Shown here: piece after piece, positions 38,991-47,985 of the stretch | Layout of the letters: each line of letters starts with the position of its first letter | Position numbering within the stretch: the first letter of the stretch is position 1 | Source: an uncultured Clostridia bacterium | Lineage (GTDB): Bacteria; Bacillota; Clostridia; Lachnospirales; Lachnospiraceae | Assembly: GCA_947303805.1 (NCBI GenBank) | Contig: CAMYZE010000007.1 | Location: 1-64,000 of the forward strand | Reading direction: 5' to 3' | Length of the DNA: 64,000 nt | Translations under genes and position numbers: made by a program | Notes under the pieces: model-generated | Databases searched by the model: none | Told to the model about the DNA's origin: nothing | Seen by the model: only the letters and a program-made list of their open reading frames with translations

Positions 38991-40054
38991 TGGACATATA
39001 TATTTTAGATGAAAAACTTAATACAGTAGCTAATTATGATTTTTATAAGTCAATAATTTGGAGTAATAGGTACTATAAAACTGGCGACTTTGAAATGATA
39101 ATCCCTTTAGTTAAAGATGTCAAAGAAAAGATAAGACAAGATTACTATATCTATAGGGACAGAGATTATAAAGATAGAATAGCTGAAAGACCTAAGATTA
39201 TTGAAAAAGTAGAACTTATAGAAAATGCTGGTGAAAATTCATTACTTGTAAGTGGTAGGGATGTGACAGCACTACTCGAAAGGCGAGCAATATATCCTAC
39301 GGAGATACTTAATGGCAATTATGAGACCTGTATACTAAATCTAATAAATAATCATGCCATAAATTCTAAGGACCCTAAAAGGATTATTGATATATTTGAT
39401 ATTGAAAATACAGAGCTTATTACAGACACAATAGATGCTCAAGTAACAGGCGACACACTACTTAAGTATATTGAAGAAGTTTCGGCAGATTATAAGATAG
39501 GCTTTAGAACAGACTTTAGCAAAGATAAAAAGAAATTTATATTCAAGATATATAAAGGTGTAAATAGGTTTAAGAGTGATTCTGTAGTGATTAGCCGTAA
39601 GAATAATAACTTGGTTAAATATGACTATATTAATGATAAACAAAATTATAAAAATATGGCAATTGTAGCTGGAAGCGGCGAAGGAACTGAAAGAAAAGTA
39701 GTAAGACTAAATGATGACTTAATAGGTCTTGATAGGCGAGAACTATTTGTGGATGCCAAGGATTTATCAACTACGACATCTGAAGGGGCGACAATACCAG
39801 ATAATGAATACATGGAACAACTTAGACAAAGAGGCTCTGAAAAGCTTAGCGAGAATAAAATCGATATAACTAATAGTTGCGAAATAGATCCTGATGGTAT
39901 GTTTAAGTTTAATAAGGACTTTTTTGTAGGTGATGAGATAATGTGTAGTGGCTATACTGATTTTAGAGAAAGAATAGTGGAAACCACTGAAAGCGATACT
40001 GCTACAGGAGTTAAGACAGAATTAACATTTGAAGAGGTGGAAGAAGATGGTTAG
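38990..40054 (+). CDS. Tail protein, ReqiPepy6 Gp37-like
   Basis: This 354-aa protein resembles the siphovirus Gp37-like/Tal N-terminal family: IWSNRYYKTGDFEMIIPLVK, the VSGRDVTALLERRAI signature and a C-terminal FFVGDEIMCSG...ETTESDTATGVKTELTFE. It forms the tail tip hub below Dit. No peptidase domain is attached, unlike longer Tal proteins. Confidence 0.82.
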   Translation: MDIYILDEKLNTVANYDFYKSIIWSNRYYKTGDFEMIIPLVKDVKEKIRQDYYIYRDRDYKDRIAERPKIIEKVELIENAGENSLLVSGRDVTALLERRAIYPTEILNGNYETCILNLINNHAINSKDPKRIIDIFDIENTELITDTIDAQVTGDTLLKYIEEVSADYKIGFRTDFSKDKKKFIFKIYKGVNRFKSDSVVISRKNNNLVKYDYINDKQNYKNMAIVAGSGEGTERKVVRLNDDLIGLDRRELFVDAKDLSTTTSEGATIPDNEYMEQLRQRGSEKLSENKIDITNSCEIDPDGMFKFNKDFFVGDEIMCSGYTDFRERIVETTESDTATGVKTELTFEEVEEDG

Positions 40055-41969
40055 ATATGGATTTTTTAATTCTAAAAAATTAATAACTGGTGATTATGAC
40101 AGAAAGTACAATAGTGAAGATGTAAACAATTATTTTAAGGGTGCTATAAGTAGAGATGGTATATACCAATTCGTAGGTAACCAATGCAGGGTTATAACTG
40201 CAGGTGGCATGGATGTGGCTGTTAGGGATGGTAAAGGACAGATAAATTACCACTGGTTTGAGGTTACCTCCAATGAGATCTTAACTATAAGAGCGGCTCA
40301 CGCGACTTTAAATAGGTGGACGGCAATTATAGCAAGATATGATGCGGCTAACAGAAACATATATCTTATGACAATTGATGGTACAGAGTCGGAGAAACCA
40401 TCAAAACCACAAATTCAAAGGACCGACACTTTAAGAGATATATGTCTTGCTTATGTTTATGTTGCAGCAGGTGTCACTCAAATTACAAGTGCTGATATAG
40501 AAGATGCAGTTGAAAATATTGAAGTATGTGGATTTGTGTCGACATTACTTGCTGGCAATAACAGTGTGAAAAAGGTTGTGCCACTTCCAATACCAAGTAG
40601 AAGTTGTCAAGGAGAGATATATTACCTGATAGAGGAAAGTAAAACAGCTGGTAAAACCTATGAAAAAGGCTATTATTATTGTGAACCATCAAGGACAGAA
40701 TATGCCTATATAGATTTTGACTGGACCACAGACACTTTAAGCAATAGACCAGTTGCGAGTGCTGAATATCTAGAAGTATTGTTTTATGCAAACGACAATA
40801 CCACATGGTATAGGTGTGTAGAAGTAAGCGAAAATGTTTATGAGTGGCAAGAAGTTGTTGTTAATGAAGTTGAAGAGTTGCCAGAGCCTACAGAAGAATT
40901 AAATAATCAATTCTATATGATTGGTAACTCGCTTTACAAAGTAGAAAAACAAGAGTCAAATTATAAATGGTATATGTTTGGGGCAGGCGGAGGTGGTGGC
41001 AAAGGTGATTTCGCAATAATAAGAATTGGATATCCTGAAGGAACTCAAGTGCAAGTAACTTTTGATGGTGATACTGTTGATGCTCCAGATACATCAGGAG
41101 TGTGGATTTATGGCTGTGATGCAGCAGGAACATATACTGTAAGCATAAAAAACACTTCTACAAGTATAGATGTTGAGATAACTACACCTGGTCAGGTTGA
41201 AGATATGTGGATTGATTCTCAAAAGATAAATTATCGTCTTATTTATCATATGGGGGATGAATTTGAAAATGTGGCTGGAACACCAGCTGAAAAGTATGCT
41301 TTATCGACTGGTGGATGGGAGAATATTCGTTCAACATCAAACTGGACTAAAATAGGTTATAAGACTAAATTGAATATAGACACATCAGGTTATAATTATG
41401 CAGGTGCTTATAAGTATGTAACTAATAGTGAATACCAAGGCAGTCCTGCTACTTATTTTAGCGGAGGTGCAGGAGGTTTTGGCAGTGGAGGTGAAACAAC
41501 TCCCTTTAATACAATGTTTTATACTCAAAATCGAACAGGAGTAAAAGGTTTTGTGTATGGGCCCGCTACTGATGTTAATACAAATATATGTTTTTGTATA
41601 GGTGCAGCAGCTAATAGAGGCAATTTTTCTAATTCTAAAAATGAGAATAATCTATACTGCAGAATGGCTAATAGCGGAGGTTCATATACTCACACTGGAA
41701 CAACTTATAGTGTATTCTTATATAAAACTGATAGCATTAGTGGATTATCTGTTTATGGTAGTGATATAGCAACTATATTAAGTAATGCAACTAATCTATT
41801 CACAGATGTTTCGGCATTAAACTGGATGGTATTAAATTGCACAGGCGACTTTATGATAAATGCATTATCAAATACTAACTTTATAAATGCTATGAATACA
41901 AGTCCAAACAAGACAATATTATTAGCAAACGAACATTGGGCAAGATTTATTGCACTACTCAGCATATAA
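40047..41969 (+). CDS. Baseplate/receptor-binding tail protein
   Basis: This 640-aa protein starts at ATG 40047 (GAGGTG 7 nt upstream; a TTG start at 40029 is less likely). It begins MVRYGFFNSKKLITGDYDRK, a segment typical of upper baseplate proteins, with FKGAISRDGIYQFVGN nearby. A Gly-rich hinge (GAGGGGG, about 310) leads to an Ig-like strand-rich domain (KGDFAIIRIGYPEGTQVQVT) and a C-terminal domain that may bind the host surface. Function is assigned by position and composition. Confidence 0.65.
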   Translation: MVRYGFFNSKKLITGDYDRKYNSEDVNNYFKGAISRDGIYQFVGNQCRVITAGGMDVAVRDGKGQINYHWFEVTSNEILTIRAAHATLNRWTAIIARYDAANRNIYLMTIDGTESEKPSKPQIQRTDTLRDICLAYVYVAAGVTQITSADIEDAVENIEVCGFVSTLLAGNNSVKKVVPLPIPSRSCQGEIYYLIEESKTAGKTYEKGYYYCEPSRTEYAYIDFDWTTDTLSNRPVASAEYLEVLFYANDNTTWYRCVEVSENVYEWQEVVVNEVEELPEPTEELNNQFYMIGNSLYKVEKQESNYKWYMFGAGGGGGKGDFAIIRIGYPEGTQVQVTFDGDTVDAPDTSGVWIYGCDAAGTYTVSIKNTSTSIDVEITTPGQVEDMWIDSQKINYRLIYHMGDEFENVAGTPAEKYALSTGGWENIRSTSNWTKIGYKTKLNIDTSGYNYAGAYKYVTNSEYQGSPATYFSGGAGGFGSGGETTPFNTMFYTQNRTGVKGFVYGPATDVNTNICFCIGAAANRGNFSNSKNENNLYCRMANSGGSYTHTGTTYSVFLYKTDSISGLSVYGSDIATILSNATNLFTDVSALNWMVLNCTGDFMINALSNTNFINAMNTSPNKTILLANEHWARFIALLSI

Positions 41970-41981
41970 AGAGAGGTAGGT

Positions 41982-42287
41982 ATGGAAAATCAAAATATTT
42001 GGCATATTCCAGTAATGGGAAATAAAATTGAACGTGCGATAATCACCACACTTAATTTTGTGACAGATATGGTTTATGAAAAAATAGTTAAACCTAATAA
42101 CACAAAGTTAGATAGAAATGTGGCGGAGACCAATAATTTAAAACAAGAAACTACAGATATGTATGAACAGCAACTTGACACTGAGTATGAGTTAGAACTT
42201 GCTAAAGACGAGATAGTAGACCAGATGGAACAGCAATTAGATTTAGAGTTTAGAGTATCAAAATTAGAGGACAATATAGGAGGATAA
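41982..42287 (+). CDS. Hypothetical tail-region protein
   Basis: A 101-aa protein with an N-terminal IPVMGNKIERAIITTLNFVT and a long acidic coiled coil (TTDMYEQQLDTEYELELAKD to FRVSKLEDNI). GAGAGG precedes ATG. It may trimerise with the fibre. Confidence 0.6.
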   Translation: MENQNIWHIPVMGNKIERAIITTLNFVTDMVYEKIVKPNNTKLDRNVAETNNLKQETTDMYEQQLDTEYELELAKDEIVDQMEQQLDLEFRVSKLEDNIGG

Positions 42288-42292
42288 TAACT

Positions 42293-42460
42293 ATGTATAA
42301 AAAATATAAAAAAATGATACTTGAAAAAATAGAGAGAGGAAGACTAACTGTAGAATTCATCGAGAAGACCACAACTCAATTGAACTATTACTTAAGCAAA
42401 AAAGAAGTTACTCAAGATGAGTATGATGAGTTAATCACTTTAATGAATCCAAACGAGTAG
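42293..42460 (+). CDS. Small XkdX-like protein
   Basis: This 55-aa protein (ILEKIERGRLTVEFIEKTTT, LSKKEVTQDEYDELITLMNP) has the look of XkdX-type proteins found in Firmicute tail/lysis regions, where a short Ile/Tyr start is followed by VTxEEYxxIT-like sequence. AGGAGG precedes the ATG. Confidence 0.55.
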   Translation: MYKKYKKMILEKIERGRLTVEFIEKTTTQLNYYLSKKEVTQDEYDELITLMNPNE

Positions 42461-42465
42461 GACCT

Positions 42466-42786
42466 ATGGATAAGAAAAAACGATTAAAAGAGTTAAATGA
42501 CTTTGTTGGCAAAGACAAAGTCATTTTTTTGCAACCATTAATAAATGACATAATTTTTATGGAAGAAAGAGCAGAGGAATTGAAAAAGTTGCCGTTTATT
42601 AAGGTCAATAAGAATAATTTAGAGCTTCAGAAGAGAACAGAAGCCTCCAAACTTTATCTGTCACTAATGGCACAGTATACACAGGATATTAAGTCACTAT
42701 CATTTTTAGCTGGCAAGAGCTCTGATGAAGAAGAAGTGAGTCCTCTAAGATTATATATGCAAAAATTAAATAATAAAGGAGAGTAG
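42466..42786 (+). CDS. Hypothetical tail-region protein
   Basis: A 106-aa helical protein (KRLKELNDFVGKDKVIFLQP, IIFMEERAEELKKLPFIKVN, then YTQDIKSLSFLAGKS). The pattern resembles small terminase-like or P27-type helical proteins, but its place among fibre genes argues for a structural role. Unknown. Confidence 0.55.
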   Translation: MDKKKRLKELNDFVGKDKVIFLQPLINDIIFMEERAEELKKLPFIKVNKNNLELQKRTEASKLYLSLMAQYTQDIKSLSFLAGKSSDEEEVSPLRLYMQKLNNKGE

Positions 42787-42788
42787 CA

Positions 42789-42989
42789 ATGGAAAATATT
42801 TATGTAGAGTTAAAAGATAATAGTTGGGGCATTTCCAAGTCAAATTATGACGCTTTACCAACTAATTCCACTGGTTTAAAGCTTGCAACTGGAAAGCCAA
42901 ATGGACTGCAACTTGAAGTATTTGACGAATCAACAGGAAAGATTGTGGCTTATGCTGAGGCAATAAATCAAATTTGGTATGAAAGGTAG
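42789..42989 (+). CDS. Hypothetical small tail-region protein
   Basis: A 66-aa soluble protein (NSWGISKSNYDALPTNSTGL, NGLQLEVFDESTGKIVAYAE) packed 2 bp after the previous gene with GGAG upstream. No family recognised. Confidence 0.55.
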   Translation: MENIYVELKDNSWGISKSNYDALPTNSTGLKLATGKPNGLQLEVFDESTGKIVAYAEAINQIWYER

Positions 42990-42997
42990 GTTATAAT

Positions 42998-45004
42998 ATG
43001 GCAGCATTTAATGGTGCTACACTTGGTGCAGCTAAAGGTTATGTCGATGAAGAAATACAGTCAAAAATTAATATTGTTAGTGTAGGCTTTGTCACAAATG
43101 GTAGTTCTTTTCCTACAACAAGAATTGATGGTTCGCCATTACAAAAGGGTGACTATGTGGTTCCTACAAGTGACTCAACTTTTCCATTTTCAATTGCTGG
43201 CAAGGTTTTCCAAAATAGCACATATAGAGGGATATTTTTAGGTGGCACAAGTTGGGAAACAAGAGGACAAGGAACGCAAAATACAGCTGAGACAGCTGTT
43301 GCTAATCCTGTTATGGAATCGTTTAGCGGAACTAAGACATTACAAAGTGAAATCAATACAGAAAACATAGCTGAGTTTAATAAAAGAGAAGAAAAGTCTA
43401 ATAAGCTGACAAACTTTGATGATTTGGAAGAAGGTGACACTACTTCGTACCCATCTGCTAGTGCTGTAAAAAAACTCAATGCTAAAAATATACCAAATAA
43501 ACGTAAAGTAGCAAATATAACTCTTGAAAACGATATCACAATACAACAAATCGTAGATGCTTTCAAAAATCTTGCAAGAACTTATAAAAATGTAACTATT
43601 GATTGTGATGACAACACATTAAGAAATATTGTATTTTCGTCATGTTTTAAGTCAGGGCAGCTTCTTTCAAGTATGCCATCAACTCTTACAACAGAGCAGT
43701 ATGTTGTATTAACGGCTAAGGGTATTTATGACTTCGTCACAAGTCAAGTTCAAGGCACTATTAAAATCAAAGGTAAGAAAACAACAAAAGCTGAAATAGA
43801 TGCAATCACTGACATGCAAGTGGGAGATGAGTGGTTTTGTCAAGCTGATAGTCATTTTTGGCTATATACCGAGATTGACGGATGGATAGATGCAGGTGGA
43901 ACAATTGACCTATCAAACTATCTCCAAAAATCAGATATTGTTGATGACTGTAATACAAATGATTCACAAAAGGCACTGTCTGCTGCTCAAGGTAAAAGGC
44001 TAAAAGAATTAGTTGATGGTAAGCAAGATGAAATTGAGATAATTGATTACTCGTCTAATCTTGCAACTCTTAATCCGACTCATTTGTTTAGCAATAGAAA
44101 AATGACAACGATGTTAGGTAACGTAAATTTCAATATAGAGGCAGAACTTCCAGTGGCGCTGACAAATATAACTTCGGCATTAAAGGAAGTTGCTAAGATT
44201 CCAGCATTAACACCGGCTTATTCATATCCATCGTCTATGAGAATTGATATAACTCGCCCCTCAGGTTATTGGACATGTGAAGAGAACAGACATGAGTTTT
44301 ATGATGAGGATGGCGAACACTATATAAATCCAGATGTTGCATCTAACAAGGAGTTTAATTGTAGAACTTGCACACCAGTAGAAGGTGCTCATGATGACAA
44401 TGGCAATGAAATATTCATTGTTGAACATTTAAAAAATGCTCAAAATTATTACATGATGCATAATGATGGTTCACCAGTTGTGATGACTAATAATGTTAGA
44501 TATATAATTGATGGCACAGAGAATCCTGACCTATATGTTTTGTTTTATACCCCTGGTCAAGGTTATACCTTTGTAGACCACTATATTGATGATGGTGGTA
44601 ATCGAGTAAATGGAGCCTTCTATAAGTTGCAAAAAGTAACATTGTCAGTTGACAAGGTTTATATGTATAAATGCTATCTTATGAATAAAATGCTTGAATT
44701 GGTTGGTCATAATTTCATAGTCGATGATCAAGGAAGAATTTGTACATATGAAATTGTTCCAAATGAGCAAACTGCAGCATTGTCTATCAATGAGATTACA
44801 CTAACATCTTATTTTAATGGCCTAAGTGGCACAATTACTATTACACCAATAAGTCACAATGCATCATTTGACCAAATGAATGTTAGATTTGTACCACATG
44901 TAATTATAGATTCTGAAACTGGGGAAGAAATTATAGATTACTATTCATTAATGGCACATGGTTCTAACTGCTTAAGTAATTATATAATTCAAAAATCACT
45001 ATAA
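42998..45004 (+). CDS. Tail fibre/appendage protein
   Basis: This 668-aa protein starts with AAFNGATLGAAKGYVDEEIQ and has a segment common to fibre proteins (LEEGDTTSYPSASAVKKLN; DDCNTNDSQKALSAAQGKRL followed by KELVDGKQ), as in collar-type repeats of siphovirus fibres. A MQVGDEWFCQADSHFWLY module lies at about residue 273. The C-terminal half is beta-rich with repeated Asn/Asp/Thr and may contact the host. It precedes the lysis genes. Confidence 0.65.
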   Translation: MAAFNGATLGAAKGYVDEEIQSKINIVSVGFVTNGSSFPTTRIDGSPLQKGDYVVPTSDSTFPFSIAGKVFQNSTYRGIFLGGTSWETRGQGTQNTAETAVANPVMESFSGTKTLQSEINTENIAEFNKREEKSNKLTNFDDLEEGDTTSYPSASAVKKLNAKNIPNKRKVANITLENDITIQQIVDAFKNLARTYKNVTIDCDDNTLRNIVFSSCFKSGQLLSSMPSTLTTEQYVVLTAKGIYDFVTSQVQGTIKIKGKKTTKAEIDAITDMQVGDEWFCQADSHFWLYTEIDGWIDAGGTIDLSNYLQKSDIVDDCNTNDSQKALSAAQGKRLKELVDGKQDEIEIIDYSSNLATLNPTHLFSNRKMTTMLGNVNFNIEAELPVALTNITSALKEVAKIPALTPAYSYPSSMRIDITRPSGYWTCEENRHEFYDEDGEHYINPDVASNKEFNCRTCTPVEGAHDDNGNEIFIVEHLKNAQNYYMMHNDGSPVVMTNNVRYIIDGTENPDLYVLFYTPGQGYTFVDHYIDDGGNRVNGAFYKLQKVTLSVDKVYMYKCYLMNKMLELVGHNFIVDDQGRICTYEIVPNEQTAALSINEITLTSYFNGLSGTITITPISHNASFDQMNVRFVPHVIIDSETGEEIIDYYSLMAHGSNCLSNYIIQKSL

Positions 45005-45014
45005 GGGGGCTTAA

Positions 45015-45332
45015 ATGAAGAATGTTATATTGGTAATTCTAATATGCTCTCTTTTGGCAAACGATGCTTTCGCTGCAGTAGTTAGTGGCAAGAACAACAA
45101 AGAGTATAGCAGAGAGCAAAGCAATCAATTTATAACTAAAGACGAAGTAAATAAATGGTCTAAAGAAATGCAATTTTGGTTTGATAATGGCGCAAGAATA
45201 GAGTTATTACTTAAAGTTGCTAGCTATAGTGAAGTTCATGGGTATATATCAGATGCTTGGAATAGACAAAGTGTAATAGATGAATATGAACGACTAAGGC
45301 ACAGAGCAACAAATAGTAATTTATTCGATTAG
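45015..45332 (+). CDS. Small exported protein of the prophage
   Basis: This 105-aa protein has a signal peptide (KNVILVILICSLLANDAFAA) and a mature part beginning VVSGKNNKEYSREQSNQFIT. The F-A-A-x-V-S ... F-(I/V)-T-K-x-E pattern around the cleavage site resembles the starts of the two host secreted proteins at 242 and 1985, though similarity beyond that is weak. GGGGG precedes the ATG. Lying between fibre and holin genes, it may act at the envelope during lysis or adsorption. Confidence 0.65.
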   Translation: MKNVILVILICSLLANDAFAAVVSGKNNKEYSREQSNQFITKDEVNKWSKEMQFWFDNGARIELLLKVASYSEVHGYISDAWNRQSVIDEYERLRHRATNSNLFD

Positions 45333-45341
45333 GAGCTTGTA

Positions 45342-45905
45342 ATGAGTATACAACAATTATTTAAAATAGAGAATGGCGTGCCTGAATGGTTTAATGCTTT
45401 TTTATGGTCTTTGTTTCTTTTAATCATTTTCTTTATTCGATATTTTTGGAAAAAATGGGGTGTTTATTGGTTTGAAAATAAAGTCAATAAGATACAAGAA
45501 GAAAAGACAAAAGATAAAAAGCTATTGAATGCCATACAAAAGAATGAGATAGCCCAAGATCATTGGTCGTTAGAGCAAATAGTAGATAAGTGCCATAGGA
45601 AAGGCTACCGAAATAACGAAGATCGAAAAGATTTTATGGAAATATACCATCACTACAAAGAGATAGGTGGTAATACAGATGGAGAAGTACTGTTAAAAGA
45701 CTTCACAGATATATCTTACAAGACAGAGTTGAAAGTGCCAGAACCTATGGGGATAAATAATCCAAGTGAAAAGGCTATAAAAGAAATGCTTGCATTTTAT
45801 AACCATATTAAAACCGGTATTATTCATGAGAAAGACATAAATCCAATTAAAACTAAAACCGAGTACGTAAACAATGATAAAAATAAAAATAATGAAAATG
45901 TGTAG
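45342..45905 (+). CDS. Single-pass membrane protein before the holin
   Basis: This 187-aa protein has a transmembrane helix near the start (WFNAFLWSLFLLIIFFIRYF, about 16-36), then a charged cytoplasmic domain with EQIVDKCHRKGYRNNEDRKD. No enzyme motif is seen. It ends 3 nt before the holin's binding site. It may regulate lysis timing, as antiholins do, but that is a positional guess. Confidence 0.6.
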   Translation: MSIQQLFKIENGVPEWFNAFLWSLFLLIIFFIRYFWKKWGVYWFENKVNKIQEEKTKDKKLLNAIQKNEIAQDHWSLEQIVDKCHRKGYRNNEDRKDFMEIYHHYKEIGGNTDGEVLLKDFTDISYKTELKVPEPMGINNPSEKAIKEMLAFYNHIKTGIIHEKDINPIKTKTEYVNNDKNKNNENV

Positions 45906-45917
45906 GAGGATTTGTTT

Positions 45918-46286
45918 ATGAATCATTTAATCGTTTTTACAATTTACGCAATTATAATGATTGCGGTAATGGGGGCAGGGTTAGTTATAAGCAAAAATCA
46001 ATGGCTTGCTGCAATCGTTAAAATACTTATCAGAATAGCTGAGAAGTATATCAACGCTGATGGTAAGGTAAAGATGAACTTTGTTACGAAGATTGTATTA
46101 TATATCTATAATATAATCTTTAAGTCGTTGAAGTTAGCGATACCAAGCGAAATCGAGATTCAGAGCTATTGCCAAAAGATATACGATGAGATATCTGATC
46201 AAGTTAATAAGATTAAAGCTTTAAATGTAACAACCACTAATGCAGAAGTAAATAAAATTATTAAAGATATCACAAAGGAGAATTAA
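45918..46286 (+). CDS. LLH-type phage holin
   Basis: This 122-aa protein has one clear N-terminal membrane helix (LIVFTIYAIIMIAVMGAGLV), a segment LAAIVKILIRIAEKYINADG typical of LLH holins, and a charged C-terminal helix. It would permit the endolysin to cross the membrane. ATG 45918 is chosen over TTG 45912 because AGGAGG is properly spaced (9 nt). Confidence 0.72.
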   Translation: MNHLIVFTIYAIIMIAVMGAGLVISKNQWLAAIVKILIRIAEKYINADGKVKMNFVTKIVLYIYNIIFKSLKLAIPSEIEIQSYCQKIYDEISDQVNKIKALNVTTTNAEVNKIIKDITKEN

Positions 46287-46287
46287 C

Positions 46288-46827
46288 ATGGAAAAGTTAA
46301 GGCTTTGGATCGAAAACATAGGAATGAAAAAGATGTGTCTATTCATTCACTATTTTTTCGCAATAATTGTCAGCATGACATGTTTTGTCGGTTGTACTGT
46401 TTTGACGTTTATTCCACAGACAGTTGACGTCACGGTACTTATGAAACTGTATGTAATTATAATGATATACTGTGTTGTTGTAATTGCATATATTACAATT
46501 TTATGTATTTTTGAGCAAATGCAGACGATGAACAAAAGGAATACAAAGTTTGACTGGATAGCATTTTTTATCGGATTCTGCATGTTTGTTACATTGGGCC
46601 TCATTATTGTTTGTATTGTATATATGTTTACACATGAACTTAATGAGATAACTTCAAAACTATGGATAACCTTAATTGCAATATTTGGTTCAATGTTTAT
46701 GGTTGAGAGTGGTGGTGGATATATTTATAAGGGTTACAAAAATAAGATTATGGCCAGACTTGGACTGATGTCTGAGCAAGTAAAAGAAACCAAGGATGAT
46801 ATTAAAGATGAAGTAAATGAAAGTTAG
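46288..46827 (+). CDS. Four-helix membrane protein in the lysis cassette
   Basis: This 179-aa protein has about four transmembrane segments (LFIHYFFAIIVSMTCFVGCT; LYVIIMIYCVVVIAYITIL; WIAFFIGFCMFVTLGLIIVC; LWITLIAIFGSMFMV) and a charged tail. It overlaps the endolysin start by 11 bp. It could be a second holin or antiholin; no family recognised. Confidence 0.6.
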   Translation: MEKLRLWIENIGMKKMCLFIHYFFAIIVSMTCFVGCTVLTFIPQTVDVTVLMKLYVIIMIYCVVVIAYITILCIFEQMQTMNKRNTKFDWIAFFIGFCMFVTLGLIIVCIVYMFTHELNEITSKLWITLIAIFGSMFMVESGGGYIYKGYKNKIMARLGLMSEQVKETKDDIKDEVNES

Positions 46828-47662
46828 CGAAAGTGGAAAAAAGTTAATAAAAGACTTTGAAGGGCTAAGACTTAAGGCATATAAAGATAGTGTAGGAGTG
46901 ATGACTATTGGTTATGGTCACACTGGTAAACTATTGCCGAATGCTATTACTAAGGCAAAGGCTGAAGAGTATTTTGATTCTGATGTAATTAGTGCGGGAA
47001 AAAAGGTTAATAAATATCATTATAATTATACTCAGAATCAATTTGATGCCTTAGTGTCATTTGCGTTTAATATTGGTAATATTGACCAATTAACTGCTAA
47101 CGGAACCAGGACATTAGACGAGATACTAGAAAAGATTCCATTATATGTGTATGCTGGTGGGGTAAAGAGTACAGGTCTTGAAAAGAGAAGAAAAGCAGAA
47201 TGCGAGCTATTTAGTAGTGACTATTCTACAGTTAATACCAATAATAGCACTATTAAATCTTATTTGTTTAAGAAACATGCAAACACTTATCTTTCCAAGA
47301 ATTTTCAAGTCAAAGAGTTCATCGCCAAAGGCTCACCGCTTCGCGATATGTATGAGCGAGGTGTGTATTATGAGTTATGGATAGATGATAGATTAGTAGG
47401 ATTTCTTCAAAGAATACGAGACCACTTCGGAAGGCCAATTATCATAACATCTGGCTATCGCCCTGCAGCATACAATAAGTCAGTAAATGGTGCCACATCG
47501 TCATTACATATTGAAGGAAGAGCAGCTGATATAAGGATTGATGGTATCTCTCCAAGGGTACTTGCTGCATATTGTAAGAGCATCGGTGTCAAGGGTATTG
47601 GAACTTATGCCGATTTTGTGCATATAGATACCAGGGAAAATGCTTATTACTGGAATGGATAA
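46817..47662 (+). CDS. Two-domain endolysin: T4-type lysozyme plus M15 peptidase
   Basis: Residues 1 to about 140 of this 281-aa protein are a glycoside hydrolase 24 muramidase (FEGLRLKAYKDSVGVMTIGY, catalytic Glu15, GYGHT motif). Residues about 160-281 are an M15A-type peptidase (VKEFIAKGSPLRDM; ITSGYRPAAYNKSVNGATSS; SLHIEGRAADIRI; ADFVHIDTR) with the usual zinc ligands His-x6-Asp and His. The two cut glycan strands and peptide bonds of peptidoglycan. No signal peptide, consistent with holin-dependent release. A terminator ends the late operon directly after. Confidence 0.92.
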   Translation: MKVSESGKKLIKDFEGLRLKAYKDSVGVMTIGYGHTGKLLPNAITKAKAEEYFDSDVISAGKKVNKYHYNYTQNQFDALVSFAFNIGNIDQLTANGTRTLDEILEKIPLYVYAGGVKSTGLEKRRKAECELFSSDYSTVNTNNSTIKSYLFKKHANTYLSKNFQVKEFIAKGSPLRDMYERGVYYELWIDDRLVGFLQRIRDHFGRPIIITSGYRPAAYNKSVNGATSSLHIEGRAADIRIDGISPRVLAAYCKSIGVKGIGTYADFVHIDTRENAYYWNG

Positions 47663-47690
47663 AAAGCCCTATTACAGGGCTTTTTTTGTT
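47661..47690 (+). terminator. End of the late operon
   Basis: AAAGCCCT (47663-47670) and AGGGCTTT (47676-47683) pair over 5 nt; seven T residues follow. Confidence 0.92.
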
Positions 47691-47775
47691 GCAAAATAAT
47701 AGTGTTTTTATAGATTTTTAATTCATAATTTGCTATAATTATGTAGCATTTGCGAGCATTTTAAGAAAAGATTTT

Positions 47776-47796
47776 GAGTCAAATTTGGGTCAAATT
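47776..47796. other. Integrase arm-type sites, right
   Basis: GAGTCAAATT (47776-47785) and GGGTCAAATT (47787-47796) match the pair at 8414-8433. They lie about 125 bp inside attR. Confidence 0.6.
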
Positions 47797-47846
47797 TTTT
47801 GTAATTCTTGAAACAATGTGAAAGTATTTACACATTGTGTGAAATA

Positions 47847-47900
47847 AAAAACATTGAATAATCAATGAAATCAAGGAAAAGTTGATTACTCAATGTTTTT
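47847..47900. other. Long inverted repeat beside attR
   Basis: A 19-bp stem with one mismatch (arms 47847-47865 and 47882-47900, AAACATTGA...TCAATGTTT) surrounds 16 nt. It could be a bidirectional terminator or part of the recombination site. Together with the CAATGTG/CACATTG stem (about 47815-47838), it fills the 280-bp gap between endolysin and attR; no gene is seen there. Confidence 0.65.
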
Positions 47901-47919
47901 GAAAATTGCTGAAAACCAA

Positions 47920-47941
47920 TTCGAATCCTTTCACGCTCGCG
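47920..47941. other. attR core (right attachment site)
   Basis: Exact copy of 8346-8367, the tRNA-Arg 3' end. Only the tail of the tRNA is present here. Confidence 0.92.
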
Positions 47942-47942
47942 A

Positions 47943-47970
47943 AAGGGCTATTTATAGCCCTTAAGTTTTT
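47943..47970 (+). terminator. Original tRNA-Arg terminator, now beyond attR
   Basis: AAGGGCTA (47943-47950) pairs with TAGCCCTT (47955-47962), followed by a T-rich stretch. Before integration this lay directly after the tRNA. Confidence 0.75.
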
Positions 47971-47985
47971 ATTGGAAGGAAAACA

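Larger units (their letters stand above)
8346..47941. mobile_element. Complete siphovirus-type prophage integrated in tRNA-Arg
   Basis: A 22-bp exact direct repeat (8346-8367 and 47920-47941) bounds a segment holding a tyrosine integrase at its left end, a repressor, replication genes, the full packaging-head-tail-lysis series, and no disrupted structural gene that I can see. The unit from core to core is 39,574 bp. Head genes are HK97-like and the tail is long and non-contractile (tape measure, Dit, phi13-type tail tube, no sheath). The integrity of all core modules suggests it may still be inducible, which is inference. Confidence 0.95.
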
